Assembly: GCA_039960995.1 (NCBI GenBank)
Contig: JBDVKF010000005.1
Location: forward strand, 16,571 to 80,570
Origin: JABSSA01 sp039960995
GTDB taxonomy: Bacteria; Pseudomonadota; Alphaproteobacteria; Rhodobacterales; Rhodobacteraceae
DNA length: 64,000 nucleotides
Reading direction: 5' to 3'
Part shown: in pieces, positions 9,131-18,369 of the stretch
How positions within the stretch are numbered: the first letter of the stretch is position 1
Layout: every line of letters starts with the position of its first letter
Made by a program: the position numbers and the translations under genes
The notes under the pieces: generated by a model
What the model saw: only the letters and a program-made list of their open reading frames with translations
What the model was told of the DNA's origin: nothing
Databases searched by the model: none

Positions 9131-10171
9131 ATGTCATTTGTGAAATTATCCTCTTCGGTCTTGGCGTTGTCCGCATTTGCTGCAACATCTGCGGTTGCAC
9201 GCGATCAAGTGCAAGTGGCCGGATCGTCCACCGTTCTACCTTACGCGTCTATTGTGGCAGAAGCGTTCGGCGAGAATTTTGATTTCCCCACACCTGTGGT
9301 TGAATCTGGCGGATCGTCCGCTGGTCTCAAACGGTTTTGCCAAGGTGTCGGGACAGAACACACAGATATCGCCAACTCGTCCCGCAAAATTCGCGAAAAT
9401 GAAATCGCGGCTTGCGCTGAAAATGGTGTGAGCGAAATCATCGAAGTCCGCATCGGTTATGATGGTATCGTGTTTGCGTCGCAATATGACGGCCCGGATT
9501 ACACGACCTTTTCGCAATCCGATATTTTCAACGCTTTAGCGCCTAAAGTCATGGTTGACGGCACATTGACCGACAACCCGTATAAGCAATGGTCGGACTT
9601 TAATCCTGATCTTCCAGCCGAAGACATTTTGGCCTTCATTCCGGGCACTAAGCACGGCACGCGCGAAGTCTTTGAAGAAAAGGTGATTGCAGCCGGGTGC
9701 GAGGCGACAGGCGCGTTTGAGGCGATGATAGCGGCTGGCATGTCAGAACATGACGCCGAAGACGCCTGCCTAGAAGTTATGACTGATGGGCGTTCTGTCG
9801 ACATCGATGGCGATTACACAGAAACGCTGGCGTCGATCGATGCCAATGCAAACGGTATCGGTGTGTTTGGTTTGGCGTTTTACGAGAATAACACAGACAA
9901 GTTGAAAGTCGCGACAATGGGTGGTGTTGAACCAACTACTGAAACGATTTCCACTGGCGAATATCCTGTGTCGCGCCCATTGTTTTTCTATGTGAAGAAA
10001 GCCCATATCGGCGTGATCCCAGGTCTGAAAGAATTCGCCGAATTCTTCGTGGCCGATGAAATCGCGGGCGAAGATGGACCTTTGGCCGAGTATGGTCTTG
10101 TTTCGGATCCTGAGCTGACGCAAACGCAAGACGTGGTTTACGAAGAAGTCATCATGGACGGCGGCAGCTAA
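9131..10171 (+). CDS. pstS: phosphate ABC transporter substrate-binding protein
   Basis: Periplasmic phosphate-binding protein, 346 residues. It has a signal peptide of about 23 residues (hydrophobic VLALSAFAATSAVA) and the mature motif VQVAGSSTVLPYASIVAE that forms part of the phosphate site. The ESGGSSAGLKRFCQG segment near 60 is also typical. The ATG at 9131 follows GGAG. The coding frame extends upstream to 9041, but that would run through the Pho box. It is the first gene of the pst operon. A hairpin follows it, which probably sets higher pstS expression than pstCAB. Confidence 0.96.
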   Translation: MSFVKLSSSVLALSAFAATSAVARDQVQVAGSSTVLPYASIVAEAFGENFDFPTPVVESGGSSAGLKRFCQGVGTEHTDIANSSRKIRENEIAACAENGVSEIIEVRIGYDGIVFASQYDGPDYTTFSQSDIFNALAPKVMVDGTLTDNPYKQWSDFNPDLPAEDILAFIPGTKHGTREVFEEKVIAAGCEATGAFEAMIAAGMSEHDAEDACLEVMTDGRSVDIDGDYTETLASIDANANGIGVFGLAFYENNTDKLKVATMGGVEPTTETISTGEYPVSRPLFFYVKKAHIGVIPGLKEFAEFFVADEIAGEDGPLAEYGLVSDPELTQTQDVVYEEVIMDGGS

Positions 10172-10205
10172 TTGGTCCACACGGACTTTTCTGCTTATTA
10201 CAATT

Positions 10206-10238
10206 CATGTGAGGCGGCGCTTCTGTCGCCTCATGTTA
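10206..10238 (+). terminator. intercistronic hairpin between pstS and pstC
   Basis: TGAGGCG (10210-10216) pairs with CGCCTCA (10227-10233), extended by CATG/CATG flanks. A short A-rich rather than T-rich tail follows. It lies in the 111-base pstS-pstC gap, so it may act as a partial terminator or as a 3' stabiliser of pstS mRNA. Confidence 0.6.
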
Positions 10239-10282
10239 CAAAAAGTTAATCCTCGAATATTTGCAGGACATCAGGGGGACAG

Positions 10283-11752
10283 ATGCCCGTTTACTGGCTT
10301 TGCATAATTGTGATGGGTCTTGCGACGCTTGGGTTCTTTTTGGGGCGCAAACGCGCGCTTCAGGATGCCGGCGGCAACCGCACCAATTTGCATTCGCTTC
10401 CATCCTATTATGGCTGGAACGTTTTTATGAAAGCGGTTGTGCCTGCTTTTGGTTTGATGGTGATTTGGCTGCTGGTTCAGCCCGTTATTATTCAAAATAA
10501 GGTTTCAAAATTAATTCCAGCAAGCGAGATCACTGACGGCTCAAACATTGGGCTCATCATGACAGAAGTGCGCCGAACCGCCGTTGGTTTGGAAAATGCC
10601 GTCGCATCGGGTGTGATTGACGAAGACACGGCAGCAAACGCAGACGCGGATGTTGCCGACGTCACCAGCCGCCTGAAAGACGCAGGCCAAGTTGTAACAG
10701 GGATCACGCAACCAATTCTACAGGCGGCTCAGGTGTATAGAGCTTCGGCCGCATCCTCGACGCTAGCGATGACCATTTTGGTTGTGCTTACAGCGATTAT
10801 AGCCGTTGCGATTTCGGTGTTTCAAACACACAAAGAGTTCCGCGCGCGCAATGTGGTTGAACAAGGTGTCCTTGCCCTTTTGATTGCGGCTGCGTCGGTT
10901 GCGATTTTGACCACTATTGGCATCATTCTGTCGCTTATCTTCAATACGTTTGAGTTCTTTCGTCTTTATCCAGCGTCGGAGTTCTTTACGCTTTTGGAAT
11001 GGGCGCCCAGCTTTTCGGGGCGGGGTGGGGCATCCAGTTTGGGTATTCTACCACTTCTTTGGGGCACCATTTACATCTCTATTGTGGCGTTGTTGGTGGC
11101 GGTTCCGATCGGATTGTTTGCCGCGATTTATCTGTCCGAATACGCCGATGCGCGGTTGCGTGGGATTGCCAAGCCGCTGTTGGAAATCCTCGCGGGTATC
11201 CCGACCATCGTTTACGGACTGTTTGCGTTGCTAACCATCGGTCCAATGTTGATGAGCGTGTTTGGCGACGACGGGTTGGGCTGGATGGGAGGCGGGCGCG
11301 CCGTCATGACCGCCGGGATCGCCATGGGGATTATGTTGATCCCGTTTGTCAGTTCGTTGTCGGATGACATTATCAACGCGGTCCCACAATCGCTGCGTGA
11401 CGGGTCATATGGGCTTGGTGCGACGCATTCTGAAACGATCCGCCAAGTGGTCTTACCGGCCGCATTACCAGGCATCGTTGGTGCCATTTTGTTGGCCGCG
11501 AGCCGCGCGATTGGGGAAACGATGATCGTTGTTCTTGGGGCCGGGGCGGCGGCACGTCTGTCTTTGAACCCGTTCGAGGCCATGACCACGGTGACGGCCA
11601 AAATTGTGTCGCAACTGACCGGAGATTCAGATTTCGCGTCCCCCGAGGCCCTTGTGGCATTCGCTTTGGGCATCTCTTTGTTTGTCCTGACATTGGGCCT
11701 GAATATCTTTGCCTTGTACATCGTGCGCAAATACCGGGAGCAGTACGAATGA
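10283..11752 (+). CDS. pstC: phosphate ABC transporter permease PstC
   Basis: Inner-membrane permease of the high-affinity phosphate importer. At 489 residues it is much longer than E. coli PstC. The extra N-terminal half holds two or three membrane segments and a soluble stretch of about residues 75-150. The C-terminal half is the conserved permease with SSLGILPLLWGTIYIS, the EILAGIPTIVYGLFAL coupling region, and AIGETMIVVLGAG. It overlaps pstA by 4 bases (ATGA). Confidence 0.95.
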   Translation: MPVYWLCIIVMGLATLGFFLGRKRALQDAGGNRTNLHSLPSYYGWNVFMKAVVPAFGLMVIWLLVQPVIIQNKVSKLIPASEITDGSNIGLIMTEVRRTAVGLENAVASGVIDEDTAANADADVADVTSRLKDAGQVVTGITQPILQAAQVYRASAASSTLAMTILVVLTAIIAVAISVFQTHKEFRARNVVEQGVLALLIAAASVAILTTIGIILSLIFNTFEFFRLYPASEFFTLLEWAPSFSGRGGASSLGILPLLWGTIYISIVALLVAVPIGLFAAIYLSEYADARLRGIAKPLLEILAGIPTIVYGLFALLTIGPMLMSVFGDDGLGWMGGGRAVMTAGIAMGIMLIPFVSSLSDDIINAVPQSLRDGSYGLGATHSETIRQVVLPAALPGIVGAILLAASRAIGETMIVVLGAGAAARLSLNPFEAMTTVTAKIVSQLTGDSDFASPEALVAFALGISLFVLTLGLNIFALYIVRKYREQYE

Positions 11753-13104
11753 CCGACGCATCCACACCTGAAGCAGGCAAGCCTGCAGCATTCGTGTCTT
11801 TGATGGAACCTGATGCGCGCACTCGGAAACGAAACGCGGCCGAGCGGCGCTTTCGTGCATATGGATTGACGGCCATCGGGGCAGGGATCCTGTTACTGAT
11901 TGTTCTGTTGACGACCATCCTGTCCAATGGGCTTGGTGCGTTTCAGCAGACATTCATCGACGTGCCTGTGTATCTTGACCCGGCTAAGTTGGACAAAAAA
12001 GGCCAACGCAATATCGACGATATCAAGAAGGCGTCGACCTTTGCCTATACGCCGTTGATTCAAGATGCGGTGTTGAAACAGGTGCAGGACGCCGACATCG
12101 AGACACCGTTTGAAAAACGCAAAGACATGAAGTCGTTGATCTCTGCTTCTGCGGCGGCACAGGTGCGCGATGTCGTGATTGCTGATCCAAACTTGATTGG
12201 TGAAACGATTGAGTTCCGCATTCTCGCCTCAAGCCGCGTCGATGGTTATCTTAAGGGGCGTGTAAAACGCGAAGACGTTGCACGTGACAAGAACATTAGT
12301 GCTGAACATCTTGATCTGGTCGATGGCCTTCAGGCCGCGGGTGTTGTGAACAAAACGTTCAATTCAGCCTTCATATTTGGGGCTGACGCTTCAGAAAGCC
12401 GTGCAGAGCAAGCGGGCCTTGGTGTTTCGATGATCGGGTCATTCTTTATGATGTTGGTCGTTCTGGTGCTGGCCTTGCCAATTGGGGTGGCGGCTTCGAT
12501 CTATTTGGAAGAGTTCGCGCCCAAGAACCGGATAACGGACCTGATCGAAGTCAACATTTCCAATTTGGCTGCGGTTCCGTCCATCGTTTTTGGTATTCTT
12601 GGCTTGGCTATCTTCATCCAATTTGTACACTTGCCGCAATCGGCCCCGCTTGTCGGTGGTTTGGTTCTGACGTTGATGACATTGCCAACGATTATCATTT
12701 CAACGCGCGCGTCGTTGAAAGCTGTGCCGCCTTCGATCCGCGATGCCGCATTGGGGGTTGGCGCATCCAAGATGCAATCAGTCTTTCACCACGTGCTGCC
12801 CTTGGCAGCGCCGGGCATTCTGACCGGAACAATCATCGGCTTGGCCCAAGCGCTTGGCGAGACGGCGCCACTGCTTTTGATTGGTATGGTCGGATTTATT
12901 GCAACCAATGCACCTGACGGGCTGGCCAGTGGTCTGCTTGATCCAAATTCAGCGATGCCTGCGCAAATCTATGAGTGGGCCAAACGGGCTGATCCCGCCT
13001 ATTATGAGCGTGCATGGGGTGGAATTATCATATTGCTGATTTTCCTGATCACAATGAATACTGTGGCTGTTATCCTGCGCCGCCGTTTCGAACGTCGCTG
13101 GTAA
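11749..13104 (+). CDS. pstA: phosphate ABC transporter permease PstA
   Basis: Second membrane subunit of the phosphate importer, 451 residues. The N-terminal region of about 210 residues carries one membrane segment and a soluble DUF3333-like domain (QRNIDDIKKASTFAYTPLI). The C-terminal permease contains ASIYLEEFAPKN, SNLAAVPSIVFGILGLA and ALGETAPLLLIGMVGF. Both PstA and PstC carry large N-terminal additions, as is typical in Rhodobacterales. Translation is coupled to pstC by overlap. Confidence 0.95.
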   Translation: MTDASTPEAGKPAAFVSLMEPDARTRKRNAAERRFRAYGLTAIGAGILLLIVLLTTILSNGLGAFQQTFIDVPVYLDPAKLDKKGQRNIDDIKKASTFAYTPLIQDAVLKQVQDADIETPFEKRKDMKSLISASAAAQVRDVVIADPNLIGETIEFRILASSRVDGYLKGRVKREDVARDKNISAEHLDLVDGLQAAGVVNKTFNSAFIFGADASESRAEQAGLGVSMIGSFFMMLVVLVLALPIGVAASIYLEEFAPKNRITDLIEVNISNLAAVPSIVFGILGLAIFIQFVHLPQSAPLVGGLVLTLMTLPTIIISTRASLKAVPPSIRDAALGVGASKMQSVFHHVLPLAAPGILTGTIIGLAQALGETAPLLLIGMVGFIATNAPDGLASGLLDPNSAMPAQIYEWAKRADPAYYERAWGGIIILLIFLITMNTVAVILRRRFERRW

Positions 13105-13116
13105 AAGGGCAGGCAC

Positions 13117-13914
13117 ATGAACAATTTGAACAGACTGGAGCCTGATGTGGGCCAGAACCAAGCGAAAATTGAAGCGAAAGGCGTGCAGGTCCATTATGCG
13201 GATACGCACGCAATTAAAGACGTCAACGTCACCATTGAAGACAAAACCGTGACGGCATTTATTGGGCCGTCCGGATGTGGAAAGTCCACTTTCTTGCGCT
13301 GCATCAACCGGATGAACGACACGATTGATATTTGCCGTGTCGAAGGTGACATTCGCATCGACGGCGAAGACATTTACGACCCCAAGGTTGACCCGGTTCA
13401 ATTGCGAGCCAAGGTTGGCATGGTCTTTCAGAAACCTAATCCATTTCCCAAGTCGATTTATGACAACGTGGCTTACGGCCCACGCATTCACGGATTGGCA
13501 CGCAACAAAGCGGAACTGGATGAAATAGTCGAAAATTCCCTACGCAGAGGTGCAATTTGGGATGAGGTCAAAGACCGTCTTGATGCGCCCGGAACAGGGT
13601 TGTCGGGGGGGCAGCAACAGCGCTTGTGCATCGCACGTGCGGTTGCGACTGAACCCGAAATTCTGTTGATGGACGAACCTTGTTCCGCGCTTGATCCGAT
13701 TGCGACCTCGCAGGTCGAAAACCTGATCGACGAATTGCGCCAAAGCTTTTCAGTCGTCATCGTGACACACTCGATGCAGCAGGCCGCACGGGTCAGCCAA
13801 AAGACTGCGTTTTTCCACTTGGGCAATTTGGTGGAATACGGCGAAACAGGACAGATTTTTACGAACCCAGAAGACCCACGTACCGAAAGCTACATCACAG
13901 GACGGATCGGTTAA
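13117..13914 (+). CDS. pstB: phosphate ABC transporter ATP-binding protein
   Basis: The 265-residue ATPase energises PstCA. Walker A is GPSGCGKST near residue 52, the signature is LSGGQQQRLCIARA near 163, and Walker B is ILLMDEPCSALDP. The ETESYITGRIG-like C-terminus is typical of PstB. It starts 12 bases after pstA. Confidence 0.98.
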   Translation: MNNLNRLEPDVGQNQAKIEAKGVQVHYADTHAIKDVNVTIEDKTVTAFIGPSGCGKSTFLRCINRMNDTIDICRVEGDIRIDGEDIYDPKVDPVQLRAKVGMVFQKPNPFPKSIYDNVAYGPRIHGLARNKAELDEIVENSLRRGAIWDEVKDRLDAPGTGLSGGQQQRLCIARAVATEPEILLMDEPCSALDPIATSQVENLIDELRQSFSVVIVTHSMQQAARVSQKTAFFHLGNLVEYGETGQIFTNPEDPRTESYITGRIG

Positions 13915-13918
13915 GCAC

Positions 13919-14626
13919 ATGGCGAATTCAGAACAACATATCGCGTCTGCCTTTGATCGCGATCTTGAAGCAATTCAGGCGCAAATCATGAAGATGGGCG
14001 GACTTGTCGAAGCCTCGATCATGAACGCAGCGGTCAGTCTGGAAACGCGGGACGAAGAGCTTGCCGAACAGGTGCGAAAAGGTGACAAGGCGATTGATCA
14101 ATTGGAAGAGCTGATCAACGAAGAAGCCGCCCGTGTGATCGCGTTGCGCGCACCGACTGCGATTGATCTACGCCTTGTGTTGAGCGTCATGAAAATCAGC
14201 GGCAACCTTGAACGCATCGGCGACTATTCCAAGAACCTTGCCAAACGAACGGGCGTTTTGACACAGATGGCACCGGTCAGCGACAGTGCAGGCGCGTTGC
14301 GACGCATGGCCCGCGAAGTTGAACGCATGCTGAAAGATTCGCTTGATGCGTATATCGCGCGTGATGCGGAATTGGCCTTGGACGTCATTGCCCGCGACGA
14401 AGATGTCGATCAAATGTACACGTCGATCTTTCGCGAATTCCTGACCCATATGATGGAAGACCCGCGCAATATTACGGCCTGCATGCACTTGCATTTCATT
14501 GCAAAAAATATGGAACGTATGGGCGATCACGTCACATCCATCGCGGAACAAGTTGTGTATCTGGTGACGGGTGACTCGCCCGATGAAGCGCGTGTCAAAG
14601 CCGACCGCACATCGATTGACGTTTAG
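13919..14626 (+). CDS. phoU: phosphate signalling complex protein PhoU
   Basis: Cytoplasmic all-helical protein of 235 residues with the two PhoU repeats. Each repeat carries the metal-binding motif region (ISGNLERIGDYSKNLAKR near 95, AKNMERMGDHVTSIAEQ near 200). It links PstSCAB transport status to PhoR and represses Pho signalling when phosphate is plentiful. It starts 4 bases after pstB. Confidence 0.97.
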   Translation: MANSEQHIASAFDRDLEAIQAQIMKMGGLVEASIMNAAVSLETRDEELAEQVRKGDKAIDQLEELINEEAARVIALRAPTAIDLRLVLSVMKISGNLERIGDYSKNLAKRTGVLTQMAPVSDSAGALRRMAREVERMLKDSLDAYIARDAELALDVIARDEDVDQMYTSIFREFLTHMMEDPRNITACMHLHFIAKNMERMGDHVTSIAEQVVYLVTGDSPDEARVKADRTSIDV

Positions 14627-14630
14627 CATC

Positions 14631-15320
14631 ATGTCAGCCGGACAACCCCGCGTTCTTGTCGTCGAAGACGAACCCGCACAGCGCGAAGTCCTTGCCTATA
14701 ATCTGGAGGCGGAAGGGTTCGCGGTCAGCCGTGCAGGCGACGGTGAAGAAGCGCTATTGTTGGTGGAAGAAGACCTGCCCGATATCATCGTTCTGGATTG
14801 GATGATGCCGAACCTATCAGGGATCGAAGTGTGCCGCCGCCTTAAGATCAAGGCTGAAACACGGTCCATCCCAGTCATAATGTTGTCGGCCCGTTCAGAA
14901 GAAATCGACAAAGTGCGTGGTCTGGAAATCGGTGCCGATGATTATGTGGTCAAACCTTATTCTGTCATCGAACTGATGGCGCGCGTGCGGTCGCAATTGC
15001 GGCGCGTGCGGCCATCAACCGTTGGGCAACAGCTTGAATTTGAAGACATAATCCTTGATTCCGACAGCCACAAAGTATCGCGTGGTGGTGTTGAATTGAA
15101 ATTGGGTCCAACAGAGTTTCGCTTGTTGTCCACGTTCATGGAAAAACCTGGACGTGTTTGGAGCCGCGAGCAATTGTTGGACAGAGTTTGGGGGCGCGAC
15201 ATCTATGTGGATACACGCACGGTTGACGTTCACATCGGACGATTGCGCAAAGCGCTGACGGGGAATGGAGGCTGTGATCCATTGCGCACGGTGCGCGGTG
15301 CGGGATACGCGTTAGGCTGA
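14631..15320 (+). CDS. phoB: phosphate regulon response regulator PhoB
   Basis: An OmpR-type regulator of 229 residues. The receiver domain (about 1-120) has acidic residues in VVEDEPAQ, the phospho-acceptor Asp in IIVLDWMMPN and the Lys in VVKPYS. The C-terminal winged helix ends with VDVHIGRLRKAL. The ATG at 14631 lies just after the phoU stop; the frame extends upstream into phoU. It is predicted to bind the Pho box before pstS. Confidence 0.96.
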   Translation: MSAGQPRVLVVEDEPAQREVLAYNLEAEGFAVSRAGDGEEALLLVEEDLPDIIVLDWMMPNLSGIEVCRRLKIKAETRSIPVIMLSARSEEIDKVRGLEIGADDYVVKPYSVIELMARVRSQLRRVRPSTVGQQLEFEDIILDSDSHKVSRGGVELKLGPTEFRLLSTFMEKPGRVWSREQLLDRVWGRDIYVDTRTVDVHIGRLRKALTGNGGCDPLRTVRGAGYALG

Positions 15321-15328
15321 GATGATCC

Positions 15329-16054
15329 TTAAAGGTCGTCAATCAAACTGCGGGGCAGGGACGCCAATACGCCCGCAACGGTAGATCGACAGTTCGCACC
15401 AATCCATTGCGTTCCCATCAATGCTGCCGCCAAAGGATCATGGCGTAAGACTATGCGCCGCCATCTGTGCAGGATGATCAACCGCAGCATTAACTTATCT
15501 TCACTGGTAAACGAACGAGATGGGGCAAACCCGGCAAGAAGGGATTGCAGATTTGTATAGCTTTCGATTTGCTCTACGGATGTCAGGTGATCGCGGACCC
15601 ATGGCGGTATGGATGATGTATCAAAACTGGTGACCAGCGCATCAGGGGCAGGGTGCGCGGACAAAACACAACGCGGCGCGATTGGGAGACCTGCGTGCTT
15701 TGGTGGCGTGTGTTCGAATGTCAGTAAAAAGACTTTGTCAGGTTGTGCAATCGTGTTCGAATACACAATATCATAAACGGCCTTGGTGTCTGTGCGGGCT
15801 TTCGGTGTCAGACAATACCGTGCTTCGCGACCTTCGCGGCGGCTTTCGATCCATCCATCTTTACGCAATCGATGCAGTGCAACGCGTAACGCCTCGGGTT
15901 TAATGCCCAATCGCATACTTAGTCGCGAGACCAGCGGCCCAGACAATTCAGCGCCTTTGTCAGGGGTTAAATCGCCCAAAAGCGTCACGAGAAACGACCA
16001 AACTTTGAGGTCGCCAAAGCTGCGCAAATTTTCTAGAAGCGCGATTTCCGTCAT
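15329..16054 (-). CDS. PaaX-like transcriptional regulator
   Basis: A 241-residue protein with an N-terminal winged-helix segment (LSMRLGIKPEALRVALHRLRKDGW near 40-65). The central and C-terminal regions match the layout of PaaX, the phenylacetyl-CoA-responsive repressor. The ATG at 16054 was chosen; a longer in-frame start at 16144 adds 30 polar residues not seen in the family. It lies downstream of a carboxymuconolactone decarboxylase-like gene on the same strand and converges on phoB. No paa catabolic genes are in the window, so the effector is uncertain. Confidence 0.8.
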   Translation of the reverse strand: MTEIALLENLRSFGDLKVWSFLVTLLGDLTPDKGAELSGPLVSRLSMRLGIKPEALRVALHRLRKDGWIESRREGREARYCLTPKARTDTKAVYDIVYSNTIAQPDKVFLLTFEHTPPKHAGLPIAPRCVLSAHPAPDALVTSFDTSSIPPWVRDHLTSVEQIESYTNLQSLLAGFAPSRSFTSEDKLMLRLIILHRWRRIVLRHDPLAAALMGTQWIGANCRSTVAGVLASLPRSLIDDL

Positions 16055-16168
16055 GAAATGATAGTGTTTTGTTGCGGCATGCTGTCTATTCGCAACCACA
16101 CTGGCACGCGACTTGTAAAGACCTATGTGGGTATTTGTCCGCAATTGTGACCGGCACCGAACAGATCG

Positions 16169-16549
16169 TCAGACGTCGATGCCCATGTCTTTGTAAGTTT
16201 CTTTCGCTAGCTTTAACGCGCGATTGGCCCGTGGAACGCCTGCGTAGATCGCGACATGCTGAAACGCCTCCATTACATCTTGCGGTGATGCACCTGTATT
16301 AGCTGTCGCACGAATATGCATTGGAATTTCGTCGAAGTTGCCCAAGGCGGCCAGCAACGCGAGCGTCAGCATTGATCTTTCGCGGCGTGTGATTGCGTCA
16401 GATGCCCAAACCTGGCCCCAAGCACCTTGAGTGATGAGGTCTTGAAATGGTTCATCGAAATCGGATTTCTGTGTTTCCGCTCGATCTACGTGCGCATCAC
16501 CTAAAACAGCGCGGCGGATATTCATGCCTTTGTCGTTTTGTGTCGTCAT
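16169..16549 (-). CDS. carboxymuconolactone decarboxylase family protein (PcaC-like)
   Basis: A 126-residue protein of the AhpD/CMD fold with the motifs TRRERSMLTLALLAALGNFDE and HIRATANTGASPQDVMEAF. It lacks the AhpD CxxC pair and keeps the His typical of gamma-carboxymuconolactone decarboxylase. PcaC decarboxylates 4-carboxymuconolactone in protocatechuate degradation. No other pca gene is visible here, so the true substrate is uncertain. Confidence 0.82.
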   Translation of the reverse strand: MTTQNDKGMNIRRAVLGDAHVDRAETQKSDFDEPFQDLITQGAWGQVWASDAITRRERSMLTLALLAALGNFDEIPMHIRATANTGASPQDVMEAFQHVAIYAGVPRANRALKLAKETYKDMGIDV

Positions 16550-16754
16550 CCCAAACTCTCCAATGCTGTCGTTTCGATATGATCAATGTAGGGCATGTCA
16601 AAACCCAGCAACTGGTTGAACGCAAGTATTATGACGCTTTGCGAGGTGAAACACGATATTTGGCTATGTATTTAAATTACATAATACTGATTATGAGATT
16701 TTAATTACCAGTTTGACCCAAGCTTAAAAGCAGTCTTTTGAACTAAACCAGCTG

Positions 16755-17843
16755 TTACTCTGTTGCCGTCTCAGCAAGTATTTTAAGAATACCGGCAGCA
16801 CCTTCAGCCACAAACAGAACCGCATTCGCTTTTTCAACGCTTGTGAGGCTAGACCACATGCGACCAGTATAATCGCCTTTCAATATCACGGCGTCTACTT
16901 CGCCCGTCTCAACATCCAACGTCATACTTAGATCATCGGACTCCATCTGCAATGCTGCAGCTCCATGGGTCAGTTGTCGCAAAGTGGCTGATCTCTCGGC
17001 TTTTAAGACGGCAATGCGTTGCTGTCGTTCATTTTCATTGAGTTCGCTGGCACGAGCCATTTCTTTGCGCCAAGTCCGCATTGCTGCAAGCACAGCCCCG
17101 CCCGCCGTCAAGGGCAATAATGGTGGGCATAACACTCCGACGACGACACCAATCCCGACGCCAGTTCCAACACCGCTTTCTATCGCGCGACCGCTTGCTT
17201 TTAGGCGCATCGAAATTGGGTTCGAAATGTTATCCGAAAATGTCCCGGCCATGGTTTTTTGAAGATTTACAGCTAATTTGGGAACCGAAGCGACGCGCGA
17301 TCTAGCGCTATCTTGGAGCCCTTCGACCACATTTGGCACTGAAGTCACACTTGATTTCGCACTATCCCAGACACTGCCGGATACCGAAGCCACGCTGTCC
17401 AACGCCCGTGTAAATCTTGACGATTTCAGAAACGGTTTTGACGGTTCTGGAGCGTATTCGGATAGGACTTCGAGTTCGACTTTGGCACTTGATAGAGCTG
17501 ATTGTTCAATGTGTTTACACGCAGATTTGGCGAGCGCTGAAGCTCTGGAAATTGATGAAAAAATCTGGTGCATGTCATCTTCGGAGACGGACTCCATTTG
17601 ATCAATGTCATCCAACATCAACATCACCGCAGTCAAACTGGGCGCATGAACGGTATGAAACGACCTGTTTAAACGCCATTTTTCTGGGTCTTTACGAAGG
17701 GCATCCGCCACGTATTTTAGATCGTCATCCAAGGTCCCAATGGCGCGTTTAAATTCGCGACTGGACATTGAACGTGCTTCGATCAATTCAGAAAGGATCT
17801 CTAAGTTTCGTAGTCTTTCACTGTCTTCTTTTTCATTGTTCAA
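16755..17843 (-). CDS. uncharacterised protein with glycine-rich hydrophobic hairpin
   Basis: I do not recognise this 362-residue protein. Residues 1-130 are predicted helical and charged. Residues about 145-215 contain a repetitive region where SVASVSGS, SVTSVPNVVEG and RVASVPKLAVN recur. Residues about 240-275 form a Gly/Val hydrophobic stretch (GVGTGVGIGVVVGVL, then PPLLPLTAGGAVLAAM) like a glycine-zipper membrane hairpin. The remainder is helical, and residues about 305-345 look beta-rich. The DNA is visibly AT-richer than the flanks. With the 86-residue gene it forms a small islet between catabolic genes. Confidence 0.75.
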   Translation of the reverse strand: MNNEKEDSERLRNLEILSELIEARSMSSREFKRAIGTLDDDLKYVADALRKDPEKWRLNRSFHTVHAPSLTAVMLMLDDIDQMESVSEDDMHQIFSSISRASALAKSACKHIEQSALSSAKVELEVLSEYAPEPSKPFLKSSRFTRALDSVASVSGSVWDSAKSSVTSVPNVVEGLQDSARSRVASVPKLAVNLQKTMAGTFSDNISNPISMRLKASGRAIESGVGTGVGIGVVVGVLCPPLLPLTAGGAVLAAMRTWRKEMARASELNENERQQRIAVLKAERSATLRQLTHGAAALQMESDDLSMTLDVETGEVDAVILKGDYTGRMWSSLTSVEKANAVLFVAEGAAGILKILAETATE

Positions 17844-17888
17844 GACGAGAAACCCTTCCCAAGATATTGGTTTAATTAAAGTTTTCAG

Positions 17889-18149
17889 TTACTCTGGGCG
17901 AGCTCTCTCGTTGCCGTGGCTGGCGACATGCCCCACCAAGTTACCTTTAAGCGTATAACTGGTTCCAGGTACCCATCCATGATCCGCAATCACGTTGTTC
18001 ACTTGTTCTCGGCTTAGATATTTACTGGGTGATTTCTTATTGCAGGTTACGAACATAACGTCTTGTTTTCGATCATAGTTTTTCGCCAGCCAATTGCTCA
18101 GCTCTTGTTCAGATGCGACCCTGACCCGTTTCAATTTAGGTATCAACAT
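17889..18149 (-). CDS. small conserved-looking hypothetical protein
   Basis: An 86-residue basic protein. Its N-terminus IPKLKRVRVASEQELSNWL is followed by QDVMFVTCNKKSPSKYLSR and a C-terminal YTLKGNLVGHVASHG block. It has no signal peptide or membrane segment and no recognised domain. It lies upstream of the 362-residue gene on the same strand with a 45-base gap, so co-transcription is plausible. Its DNA has the same lower GC as that neighbour. Confidence 0.6.
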   Translation of the reverse strand: MLIPKLKRVRVASEQELSNWLAKNYDRKQDVMFVTCNKKSPSKYLSREQVNNVIADHGWVPGTSYTLKGNLVGHVASHGNERARPE

Positions 18150-18369
18150 AGTGTTAAATCCTTTGCGACTGCCTCGTTATAAATAAGGTAGCGAAACGGG
18201 TTCGGCAAACATCGGAAATTTTAATCGTTCCCATTGGTGTCCTCAATGACATTTGCCAGTTTAGATCGCGTTGCGTCTCAAATTGCAATCTCAGGTATAC
18301 TAAATCGGTTTTGACAGCGTACGATGCCAGCGAATTGCACCGTGACGACCGTGGGAGGGCAGCACGAAC

